Assembly (NCBI GenBank): GCA_900313265.1 | Contig: OMRN01000221.1 | Span: forward strand, 1 to 5,154 | Length of the DNA stretch: 5,154 nt | Reading direction: 5' to 3' | Origin: an uncultured Lachnospiraceae bacterium | Lineage (GTDB): Bacteria; Bacillota; Clostridia; Lachnospirales; Lachnospiraceae | Shown here: piece after piece, positions 1 to 5,154 of the stretch | Position numbering within the stretch: the stretch's first letter is position 1 | Layout: every line of letters begins with the position of its first letter | Notes under the pieces: generated by a model | The model's database searches: none | What the model was told of the DNA's origin: nothing | The model's input: the letters and a program-made list of their open reading frames with translations, nothing else | Made by a program: the position numbers and the translations under genes

Positions 1-30
1 GATTATCCGCAGTCTCATTTTTCATAAATT

Positions 31-1260
31 TTAAGAATAACGATACCAGCCGACACCCTGTGCCCATAAGAAGAACACTTTGTGGAAGGCTGCGATGAAA
101 AGAAGGAGTGAAACGGCAATGCGGTAGCGCCCTTTTTTTATTTCCTCCGTGACATCATAAAACATGCTTCCCCCTGCCCAGATAAAGAAACACATCGTTC
201 CGAATAAGGACCGTTCGGGTACGTGTGGGGATAAGGCAAGTCCCAGATAGGAAACAATCCCTGCCAGAAGAAGAATCACGACAGATAACGGCGGCATTTT
301 CTTCAAAACCGTCCGGTAAAGAATATAGCATAAAAGCGTAAATAAAATCACAGGCAGCAGCGATGCGAATGCGCCCTGCATGTAATCCACCACTCTTTTG
401 CACAAATCCAGTTTCCAGCTTCCCAGCGTTACGATATCCTGATTTCTCACGGAATTCCCGGGTGAAAGAATCAGTACGGCAGAACCTGCTCCAAGACCGG
501 TCAGTCCGCTGATCATCCAGGGCAGAATCTTTTTATTCACTTTTACGTAAATCAGCGTGGAAGCAAGGCAGATTAAGAAAAGCGTCGGACCGATATTTTC
601 ATTGGTCCAGCCGGATAAAATGCCCCAGAAAAGCAGAAGAACGGTTTTTAAAATCAGCATGGCGGCCGGCTCTTTCGTATTCGTTTTTAAAGAATCGGCA
701 TTTCCGTTCTTATCCTGAACCGTACCGGATTTCTTCAAATCTTCTGCCGACAGATTTTGAATGGATTTTAAATACATGGCAGCTATCGGAAACGAAAGCA
801 TTGTCATATACAGATAATTCACCGTTCCGGACTGCCAGAACAGTGTATCCAGAATATTCGGATTGAACGCGATTAATGCCCCCGCCGTTAAAAGCGTCTG
901 CCAGGAGTTCCACTTCTTTGCATTCGCGGCAAGGAAAACAGAGAGCGCGGCAAACACAAATGTATTTAAGAAATTGCAGACCGGATCTCCGAGCCAGAGC
1001 AGAAGCTGCAAAAGGGAATGTGCCACACTTCTTCCGCCCCAGTTAAAGTAATGCCAGATCTGACTTTGGATGATATCCGCAACACTGTCAACCGGTTCTC
1101 CGTTTACCAGATTCGTGGAATACCAAAGATCATCCTGCATAAAAACAACAACCCGGTTGCACATAAAAAGAAGGATAAGCAGCATGACCATAAGTACTAT
1201 GGCCACAATGCTTAACCAGACCTTTTTGCTGCTATTCGTTTCTTTCGGCTGTTGTTGCAT
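31..1260 (-). CDS. DUF6056-like polytopic membrane protein (putative GT-C glycosyltransferase fold)
   Basis: This 409-residue protein has about nine or ten hydrophobic segments, the first at residues 14-33. Features fit the DUF6056 family, whose layout resembles GT-C lipid-linked sugar transferases: an acidic pair QDDLWY (42-47) just after the first helix, where GT-C enzymes place catalytic acids; FNWGGRSVAH (72-81); FWQSGTVNYLY (141-151); GWTNENIGP (217-225); LSPGNSVR (265-272); and LSPHVPERSLFG (343-354). A polar lysine- and asparagine-rich loop (about 168-198) separates two helices. A role in cell-surface glycan assembly is an inference from fold. The ATG at 1260 has AGAAAGG 7 bases upstream; an in-frame GTG at 1266 lies only 1 base after that site and is unlikely. 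The protein stops soon after its last hydrophobic segment, which seems short for the family. It is 17 bases downstream of the single-pass membrane gene, so they likely share a transcript. Confidence 0.85.
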   Translation of the reverse strand: MQQQPKETNSSKKVWLSIVAIVLMVMLLILLFMCNRVVVFMQDDLWYSTNLVNGEPVDSVADIIQSQIWHYFNWGGRSVAHSLLQLLLWLGDPVCNFLNTFVFAALSVFLAANAKKWNSWQTLLTAGALIAFNPNILDTLFWQSGTVNYLYMTMLSFPIAAMYLKSIQNLSAEDLKKSGTVQDKNGNADSLKTNTKEPAAMLILKTVLLLFWGILSGWTNENIGPTLFLICLASTLIYVKVNKKILPWMISGLTGLGAGSAVLILSPGNSVRNQDIVTLGSWKLDLCKRVVDYMQGAFASLLPVILFTLLCYILYRTVLKKMPPLSVVILLLAGIVSYLGLALSPHVPERSLFGTMCFFIWAGGSMFYDVTEEIKKGRYRIAVSLLLFIAAFHKVFFLWAQGVGWYRYS

Positions 1261-1267
1261 AAACACG

Positions 1268-1274
1268 CCTTTCT
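1268..1274 (-). promoter_or_regulatory. Ribosome binding site of the DUF6056-like gene
   Basis: AGAAAGG on the minus strand lies 7 bases before the ATG at 1260, inside the 17-base gap after the upstream stop codon. It favours the ATG over the GTG at 1266. Confidence 0.6.
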
Positions 1275-1277
1275 TCT

Positions 1278-1805
1278 TTACTTTTTGGAAGAAGACTTTC
1301 CTGATTTGTCAATCGGCTTTGCGCCGGCCGTTTCCTGCAGTTTGTCCACTGCGCGTTTGAAGATATTTTTCTTCTTGGGAGGCGGAAGTTCCACTTTTCC
1401 GTGAATATTCTTCACATCCTGAATATACATGCCGCTGATAACGGCCTTGACTTCCTTCTTGACGGGAATGGAATCAAAAATCTTTTCATCGGCGATAAAG
1501 GTCATAATCTGCGGGCCGATTTTTGCCTTAACAACGGGCACCTTCATCATACGGCTCATCTTCGGCGCCTGATCCATTACCGACTGCGGAAAACCGGCAT
1601 CTTTAAAACGGACTTTCTTTTTATCGATAATCAGCATGGAAACCGTCTGCCGGTTCTGCTGTAAGAAAGCGTCCTGTTCCGCCTGCTTCTTCTGCATTTT
1701 CTTTCCCATGAAATACAGCACGATAATGGCTGCAATCATGATTACACAAAGCACAATTCCCACAATCATGGCCGGTGTAACGGTAAATAAAACAAATGTC
1801 TGCAT
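1278..1805 (-). CDS. Uncharacterised single-pass membrane protein, basic cytoplasmic domain
   Basis: I do not recognise a named family, although I associate very similar proteins with Lachnospiraceae genomes. The 175-residue protein begins with one hydrophobic helix (about residues 4-33) followed by the positive stretch GKKMQKK (34-40), so the bulk should face the cytoplasm. A soluble domain follows (about 55-137) with LIIDKKKVRFKDAGFP (58-73), VPVVKAKIGPQIMTFIADEKIFD (89-111) and KKEVKAVISGMYIQDV (116-131), which reads as an alternating alpha/beta fold. The tail from 140 on is rich in lysine, proline and serine and is probably disordered. I chose the ATG at 1805 because AGAAGGA sits 6 bases upstream; the in-frame TTG at 1829 would put the ribosome binding site inside the gene. 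It follows its own predicted promoter and is 17 bases upstream of the DUF6056-like gene, so the two are probably co-transcribed. Function unknown. Confidence 0.85.
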   Translation of the reverse strand: MQTFVLFTVTPAMIVGIVLCVIMIAAIIVLYFMGKKMQKKQAEQDAFLQQNRQTVSMLIIDKKKVRFKDAGFPQSVMDQAPKMSRMMKVPVVKAKIGPQIMTFIADEKIFDSIPVKKEVKAVISGMYIQDVKNIHGKVELPPPKKKNIFKRAVDKLQETAGAKPIDKSGKSSSKK

Positions 1806-1811
1806 TCCCTG

Positions 1812-1818
1812 TCCTTCT
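1812..1818 (-). promoter_or_regulatory. Ribosome binding site of the single-pass membrane protein
   Basis: AGAAGGA on the minus strand lies 6 bases before the ATG at 1805. It fixes that start over the upstream in-frame TTG at 1829. Confidence 0.75.
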
Positions 1819-1832
1819 TTCTTTATCAAACG

Positions 1833-1845
1833 ATACGGATCGTAT
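1833..1845. repeat. 13-base inverted repeat in the leader of the membrane-protein unit
   Basis: The plus strand reads ATACG, then GAT, then CGTAT: perfect 5-base arms around a 3-base centre. It lies about 25-35 bases downstream of the predicted transcription start and 28 bases before the start codon. It could be a repressor operator or a small RNA hairpin, but arms this short and AT-rich can also occur by chance. Confidence 0.3.
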
Positions 1846-1874
1846 AAACACTCTTTAAAAACTTAACGAAAACC

Positions 1875-1903
1875 ATTGTAACAAAATTCGCCTTACTTCA
1901 CAA
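1875..1903 (-). promoter_or_regulatory. Sigma-A promoter for the membrane-protein pair
   Basis: On the minus strand a -35 box TTGTGA (1903-1898, four of six consensus bases) is followed after exactly 17 bases by a -10 box TACAAT (1880-1875, five of six). A TG one base upstream of the -10 box (TGTTACAAT) makes it an extended -10. The -35 box overlaps the last codons of the DUF1934 gene. Transcription would start near 1868 and leave a leader of roughly 60 bases before the ATG at 1805. This suggests that the two membrane proteins form their own transcription unit, possibly with added read-through from the ispE side, since no terminator lies between. Confidence 0.65.
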
Positions 1904-2348
1904 GCACCAGAATGCGCACCGATGCATCCGAGAGAACCTCATCTCCTCCGAGGAGCAGGTAATCAAGATGAATCTCCGCCTCCGACGGCTTTTTTTCTAC
2001 GGAAACCCTCTTACAGTAAATATCAAACATCAGATTTCCCATCGGTGTTTCATACACGGTTCCGGTACGTTCATCCTCTATAAATAGCATTTCCGAACGG
2101 ATAAATCCGTCTTTTTTTATTTCTGCCTCAAACCCTCCGGTCCGTTCTCTTCTTCGAACCGTCAGACACACCGGAACCGCGTCTTCTCCTTCGGAAATAA
2201 TCTCCGTATAGGTAATGACATCCTTATCCGGGCTGCTTTCCCAGAAACCGTGCGAACGGCTCTCGGTTTTTTCCTCGGTTCCGTCCTGTATAATTCTGCT
2301 GCCGATCAGGATAACGGCAGGTCTTTTTATGATTTCTTTTTCACTCAT
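1893..2348 (-). CDS. DUF1934 domain-containing protein (YwiB-like)
   Basis: This is a 151-residue soluble protein with no signal peptide or membrane segment. Its pattern resembles the DUF1934 family (Bacillus YwiB), which is thought to adopt a small calycin-like beta barrel. An opening strand ends in a polar II-QDGTEE turn (19-26), followed by HGFWESSPDKDVITYTE (33-49), EIKKDGFIRSEMLFIEDE with the conserved glycine (76-93), the diagnostic YETPMGNL segment (99-106), and a final strand pair EIHLDYLL (125-132) and VRILVLVK (144-151). The molecular function of the family is not known to me. I chose the ATG at 2348, which overlaps the ispE TGA as ATGA and gives 4-base translational coupling; AGAGAGGA lies 12 bases upstream. 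An in-frame GTG at 2378 would extend the protein 10 residues into ispE and is less likely. The family assignment comes from remembered sequence pattern, not a search. Confidence 0.85.
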   Translation of the reverse strand: MSEKEIIKRPAVILIGSRIIQDGTEEKTESRSHGFWESSPDKDVITYTEIISEGEDAVPVCLTVRRRERTGGFEAEIKKDGFIRSEMLFIEDERTGTVYETPMGNLMFDIYCKRVSVEKKPSEAEIHLDYLLLGGDEVLSDASVRILVLVK

Positions 2349-3241
2349 CCCTTGGCAATATCCTCTCTGGATATCCACTCCGTAGCAAAAACCGCGGCGG
2401 TTTTTCTTCTCTCCGCCAGTTTCGCTGCCGCCTTTTCGGCCGTTATTCGATCCGCAAAAATACCGAAAACCGACGGTCCGCTTCCGCTCATCATGGCGCC
2501 CATGGCACCGAGCTGCTTCAATTCTTCCTTAATTTCGTCAATCTCCGGATATTTCGTCACGCTTACCCGCTCAAGTACATTCCCCATAAGAGAAACGCAG
2601 CCTTTTAAATCTCCCTCACCGACGGCTTTCATCTGCGCATCGATATCCGGATGATACGAAAGAGTATCGGCATGAAGATTTTCGTATACATATTTCGTGG
2701 ATACGTCAAAATCCGGTTTGATGATGACCGTTGCCGTTCCCGCCAGGGATTCCCCAATCAGGGTTAATTTCTCTCCGATTCCCTCGGCAAGGCAGGTTCC
2801 TCCGACAATACAGTAAGGAACATCCGCTCCGATTGTTACTCCGGTTTTGCAAAGTTCTTCCGTCGAAAGACCAAGACCGTATATTTCACTGATTCCTTTT
2901 ATAACGCAGGCGGCATCACTGCTTCCGCCCGCCAGACCGGCTGCCATGGGGATTTTTTTCTTCAGTGTCATGGACAGTCCGCCCGGAAGATCATAACACT
3001 CCCACATCTTCTTCGCGGCTTTCACCATCAGATTGTGTTCGTCCGTCGGAAGAAGATGATTGTCTGTCCGAAGGGTAATCTCCCCCCGTTTATCCGTTTT
3101 TTCAAATGTGACGGTATCGTAAATTCCAACGGTCTGCATAATCATGCGAAGTTCGTGATAGCCGTCCTCTCTTCTTCTTAACACATCCAGTCCCAGATTT
3201 ATTTTGGCATACGCCTTTTTTTCATAAATCATTTCCGCCAT
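2345..3241 (-). CDS. ispE: 4-diphosphocytidyl-2-C-methyl-D-erythritol kinase IspE
   Basis: IspE is a cytoplasmic GHMP-family kinase. It uses ATP to phosphorylate the 2-hydroxyl of CDP-methylerythritol, the fourth step of the MEP isoprenoid pathway. The 298-residue protein shows all three GHMP signatures: AYAKINLGL near the N-terminus (10-18) with the conserved Lys13, the ATP-binding loop PMAAGLAGGSSDAA (98-111), and MSGSGPSVFG (251-260) near the C-terminus. The catalytic aspartate is most likely Asp140 in IGADVPY. The ATG at 3241 has GGAG 10 bases upstream; the in-frame ATG at 3232 is a possible alternative that would remove three residues. The gene starts 59 bases after pyrD and its TGA overlaps the ATG of the next gene. 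Its presence shows that the organism makes isoprenoids through the MEP route. Identification is firm; only the exact start is slightly uncertain. Confidence 0.96.
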   Translation of the reverse strand: MAEMIYEKKAYAKINLGLDVLRRREDGYHELRMIMQTVGIYDTVTFEKTDKRGEITLRTDNHLLPTDEHNLMVKAAKKMWECYDLPGGLSMTLKKKIPMAAGLAGGSSDAACVIKGISEIYGLGLSTEELCKTGVTIGADVPYCIVGGTCLAEGIGEKLTLIGESLAGTATVIIKPDFDVSTKYVYENLHADTLSYHPDIDAQMKAVGEGDLKGCVSLMGNVLERVSVTKYPEIDEIKEELKQLGAMGAMMSGSGPSVFGIFADRITAEKAAAKLAERRKTAAVFATEWISREDIAKG

Positions 3242-3260
3242 GTTCTCTTTTCTCCAAGCC

Positions 3261-3269
3261 GTTATATCA
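3261..3269 (-). promoter_or_regulatory. Possible extended -10 promoter for ispE
   Basis: The minus strand reads TGATATAAC here: a TG, one base, then TATAAC, which matches five of six bases of the sigma-A -10 box. The region where a -35 box should lie (GAAAAA at 17-base spacing) is poor, so recognition would rest on the extended -10. Transcription would start about 15 bases before the ispE ATG, still including the GGAG ribosome binding site. It could give ispE some expression independent of the pyrimidine genes. This is an inference from sequence alone. Confidence 0.3.
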
Positions 3270-3300
3270 AAACCTTACCGTCTTTTTTCCGGTTTTCCCT

Positions 3301-4206
3301 TCAGCCGTCCACACAGCCGATTAATTCCCTTACGGTTTCGGTTCCGGTTCTTTCAAGATACTGTTCGATTCCGTCCACAACTTCAACCGTGGCATACGGA
3401 TTGACAAAATTCACCGCTCCCACACTGACTGCCGTGGCACCTGCCATGATAAATTCCAGCGCATCCTCCGCCGTGGCGATTCCGCCCATTCCGATGATTG
3501 GGATTTTCACTGCCTTTGCACACTGATATACCATTCTTACCGCAACCGGACGGATAGCCGGACCGGAAAGACCGCCCGTTTTATTGGCCAGAACAAATTT
3601 CCGGCGGTTGATATCGATTTTCATTCCCGTAATGGTATTGATTAAGGAAATCGCATCGGCACCCGCCTCTTCCGCTGCCTTTGCCATCTCGGTAATATCC
3701 GTCACATTCGGACTTAATTTCATAATCACCGGCTGACGTGCCTTCTTCTTAATCTCTTTTGTAATATTCGAAAGCGCATCCGCCTTCTGGCCGAATGCGA
3801 TGGCTCCTTCTTTTACATTCGGGCAGGATACGTTAATTTCAAGCATCGAAACGGAAGTGTCACCCAGTTTTTCCACCACCGTCAGATAGTCTTCCACGGT
3901 TTTTCCGCAGACATTCACGATAACCGGAACTTCGAAATTTTTCAAAAATTCCAGATCTCTTTTTATAAATACATCCACCCCCGGATTCTGAAGACCGATG
4001 GCATTTAACATCCCGCTCGGTGTCTCCGTAACTCTCGGTGTCGGATTCCCTTCCCAGGGCACACTGGCCACGCCCTTGGTGACAATGGCTCCGAGACGGT
4101 TTAAATCGACAAACTCCGTATATTCCATTCCGGAACCGAATGTCCCTGATGCCGTCATGACGGGATTTTTCAGTTCCACACCTGCAATTGTAACTTTTGT
4201 ATCCAT
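3301..4206 (-). CDS. pyrD: Dihydroorotate dehydrogenase B (NAD+), catalytic subunit PyrD
   Basis: This is the FMN-containing class 1B enzyme that oxidises dihydroorotate to orotate and hands the electrons to PyrK. The 301-residue TIM barrel is full length. Visible motifs are the N-terminal MTASGTFGSG (17-26), Lys44 in VTKG, the substrate loop NAIGLQNPG (68-76), and INVSCPN (124-130) with catalytic Cys128; a cysteine base marks class 1 enzymes, whereas class 2 uses serine. Further motifs are MKLSPN (162-167), SLINT (187-191), GGLSGPAIRP (211-220), and the FMN phosphate-binding turns GMGGI (239-243) and VGA (262-264). The ATG at 4206 is preceded by GGAG with 8-base spacing. The neighbouring pyrK upstream confirms the B-type, NAD-linked enzyme. 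Downstream comes ispE rather than pyrE, which commonly follows pyrD in related Clostridia operons (from memory). No frame damage is seen. Confidence 0.97.
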   Translation of the reverse strand: MDTKVTIAGVELKNPVMTASGTFGSGMEYTEFVDLNRLGAIVTKGVASVPWEGNPTPRVTETPSGMLNAIGLQNPGVDVFIKRDLEFLKNFEVPVIVNVCGKTVEDYLTVVEKLGDTSVSMLEINVSCPNVKEGAIAFGQKADALSNITKEIKKKARQPVIMKLSPNVTDITEMAKAAEEAGADAISLINTITGMKIDINRRKFVLANKTGGLSGPAIRPVAVRMVYQCAKAVKIPIIGMGGIATAEDALEFIMAGATAVSVGAVNFVNPYATVEVVDGIEQYLERTGTETVRELIGCVDG

Positions 4207-4315
4207 TTATGCTTCTCCGTTTGATCTGATGATTTTTGTGTTCCGTTACTTAATGATTATCCCTTATGAGCTTTTCCCGGGAACGTTTTCTAAGTCTTTT
4301 TTTAATCCTCTGTCC
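4207..4315 (-). other. pyrK-pyrD intergenic spacer with imperfect direct repeat and palindrome
   Basis: This 109-base gap is long for two genes whose products form one complex. It contains no ATG, GTG or TTG start in the coding direction, so it holds no small gene. It does contain a 10-base perfect palindrome, TTCCCGGGAA (4274-4283), and an imperfect direct repeat in which AATCAT is followed after 5-7 bases by AACGGA (copies at 4242-4258 and 4216-4234). The second copy runs into the pyrD ribosome binding site. I see no GC-rich stem followed by a T run, so it is not an obvious intrinsic terminator. Its function is unknown; it may be leftover spacer or a site of post-transcriptional control. 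Confidence 0.4.
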
Positions 4316-5098
4316 TTAAATTTCAACATCCGAGGCGTCAAAAACCGGCCCTTCCGTACAGATTCTGGCATTGTTCACATGAGAATGCTCATCCTTTTTC
4401 ACGGTTTTGCATACACATCCGAGACAGGCTCCCACTCCGCAGGCCATCCGTTCCTCTAAGGAAATAAAGGCGGTAATATGATTTTCTTCGGCATATTTCT
4501 TTATTGCACGAAGCATCGGCATCGGTCCGCAGGCCATAATCACATCGGGAGTAAAATCCCTTTCTTTTAATGCACCAAGTACATTTCCCTTATGTCCCTC
4601 GCTTCCGTCTTCCGTCGCAATGACAACCTCGCCGAAAGGCTTAAATTCATCCGCTAAGAAAAGATTCGCATCCCTGTATCCTAAGTAAATCTCTGTCCGG
4701 TCGCTTATTCCCTTAAGCTGCCCGGCCGTATAAAGCATCGGAGGAATTCCGATTCCGCCGCCCATAACCGCGACCTTTTTTCCCTTCGCCTCATCAAGCG
4801 GAAAACCGTTTCCCAAAGGACCTAAAACATCCACCTGATCTCCCTCTTTCAAGACAGATAAAAGTGCGGTCCCTTCTCCCGCGATCCGGTACACAAAACG
4901 GATGATTCCTTCCGACCCCGCCTCGCAGATACTGATCGGGCGCATTAAAAGATGTGCATCCGACGGCGGATAAATACCCGCAAACTGTCCGGGAAGACAG
5001 TCCGTGGCCAGACCGGATTTAACCCGTAAATCATAAATATCCTTTGCAATTTCTTTTTGTAAAACGACCGTTGCCGTTTCCTTCCTTTTTCCTGCCAT
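4316..5098 (-). CDS. pyrK: Dihydroorotate dehydrogenase B, electron transfer subunit PyrK
   Basis: PyrK carries FAD and a 2Fe-2S cluster and passes electrons from the PyrD flavin to NAD+ in the fourth step of de novo UMP synthesis; it works in the cytoplasm as a PyrD2-PyrK2 complex. The 260-residue protein has the family's usual length and layout. An N-terminal FAD-binding barrel holds the flavin motif RPISI (residues 53-57), followed by an NAD-binding domain with a glycine-rich turn GGGIGIPP (113-120) and the ACGPMPML segment (189-196). The C-terminal cluster site has Cys220, Cys225, Cys228 and Cys247 (C-x4-C-x2-C-x18-C), all present. I chose the ATG at 5098 because AGAAGGA lies just upstream and because this start gives a normal N-terminus; an in-frame TTG at 5149 would add 17 unlikely residues. 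The SD-to-ATG spacing is short (3 bases). pyrD follows after 109 bases. Identification is firm. Confidence 0.96.
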   Translation of the reverse strand: MAGKRKETATVVLQKEIAKDIYDLRVKSGLATDCLPGQFAGIYPPSDAHLLMRPISICEAGSEGIIRFVYRIAGEGTALLSVLKEGDQVDVLGPLGNGFPLDEAKGKKVAVMGGGIGIPPMLYTAGQLKGISDRTEIYLGYRDANLFLADEFKPFGEVVIATEDGSEGHKGNVLGALKERDFTPDVIMACGPMPMLRAIKKYAEENHITAFISLEERMACGVGACLGCVCKTVKKDEHSHVNNARICTEGPVFDASDVEI

Positions 5099-5101
5099 AT
5101 A

Positions 5102-5108
5102 TCCTTCT
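5102..5108 (-). promoter_or_regulatory. Ribosome binding site of pyrK
   Basis: AGAAGGA on the minus strand lies 3 bases before the ATG at 5098. It decides between that ATG and the in-frame TTG at 5149, which has no visible Shine-Dalgarno sequence inside the window. The spacing is shorter than usual. Confidence 0.65.
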
Positions 5109-5154
5109 TTCCGACATGTTTTGTCCGTTTTTTCGCTATGAATCCGCAAAAACA

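Noticed and set aside
1621..1851. 76-codon minus-strand ORF overlapping the small membrane protein
   Set aside because: It is a different frame of the same strand within a gene that has its own good ribosome binding site and a clear membrane helix.
2349..2378. Upstream GTG start for the DUF1934 gene
   Set aside because: It would extend the protein into ispE and lose the ATGA coupling; the added residues do not fit the family's N-terminus.
2250..2654. 134-codon plus-strand ORF
   Set aside because: It is antisense to the firmly identified ispE and the coupled DUF1934 gene, has no ribosome binding site and no recognisable pattern.
3269..3296. Inverted repeat AAAACC/GGTTTT between pyrD and ispE as a terminator
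   Set aside because: The stem is only 6 bases, AT-rich, has a 16-base loop, and is not followed by a T run on the minus strand.
4256..4261. GATAAT as a -10 box for pyrD
   Set aside because: The hexamer at 17-base spacing upstream is GTTCCC, a poor -35 match, and there is no TG extension.
3998..4459. 153-codon plus-strand ORF
   Set aside because: It is antisense to the N-terminal part of pyrD and the C-terminal part of pyrK, both of which show intact catalytic motifs; it is a by-product of their codon use.

Overview
The window looks like chromosomal DNA of a low-to-mid GC Clostridia bacterium, most likely a member of the Lachnospiraceae. The reasons are the class 1B dihydroorotate dehydrogenase with its PyrK partner, strong AGAAGGA-type ribosome binding sites, an MEP-pathway isoprenoid gene, a DUF1934 (YwiB-like) protein, and a small one-helix membrane protein of a kind I associate with that family. 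All six supported genes lie on the minus strand, so transcription runs from right to left and the genes are described in that order.

Right part (about 5098 to 1893): pyrK, pyrD, ispE and a DUF1934 protein. PyrK (FAD and 2Fe-2S subunit) and PyrD (FMN subunit) together form the NAD-dependent dihydroorotate dehydrogenase of de novo pyrimidine synthesis. IspE phosphorylates 4-diphosphocytidyl-2-C-methyl-D-erythritol in the MEP isoprenoid pathway. The DUF1934 start codon overlaps the ispE stop codon (ATGA), so those two are translationally coupled. The pyrK-pyrD gap is 109 bases with no ORF, and the pyrD-ispE gap is 59 bases with a possible weak internal promoter. No terminator was found between these genes.

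Left part (about 1903 to 31): a credible sigma-A promoter overlaps the last codons of the DUF1934 gene. It should drive a 175-residue single-pass membrane protein of unknown function and, 17 bases further on, a 409-residue polytopic membrane protein resembling the DUF6056 (GT-C glycosyltransferase-like) family. The large membrane protein ends right after its last hydrophobic segment and may be shortened at its C-terminus.

This is mostly ordinary core-genome content. I see no mobile element, CRISPR array, tRNA, rRNA or defence system. The more open questions are the uncharacterised membrane pair, the possibly shortened DUF6056 protein, and the long pyrK-pyrD spacer with a small imperfect direct repeat. 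No intergenic stretch exceeds 110 bases.
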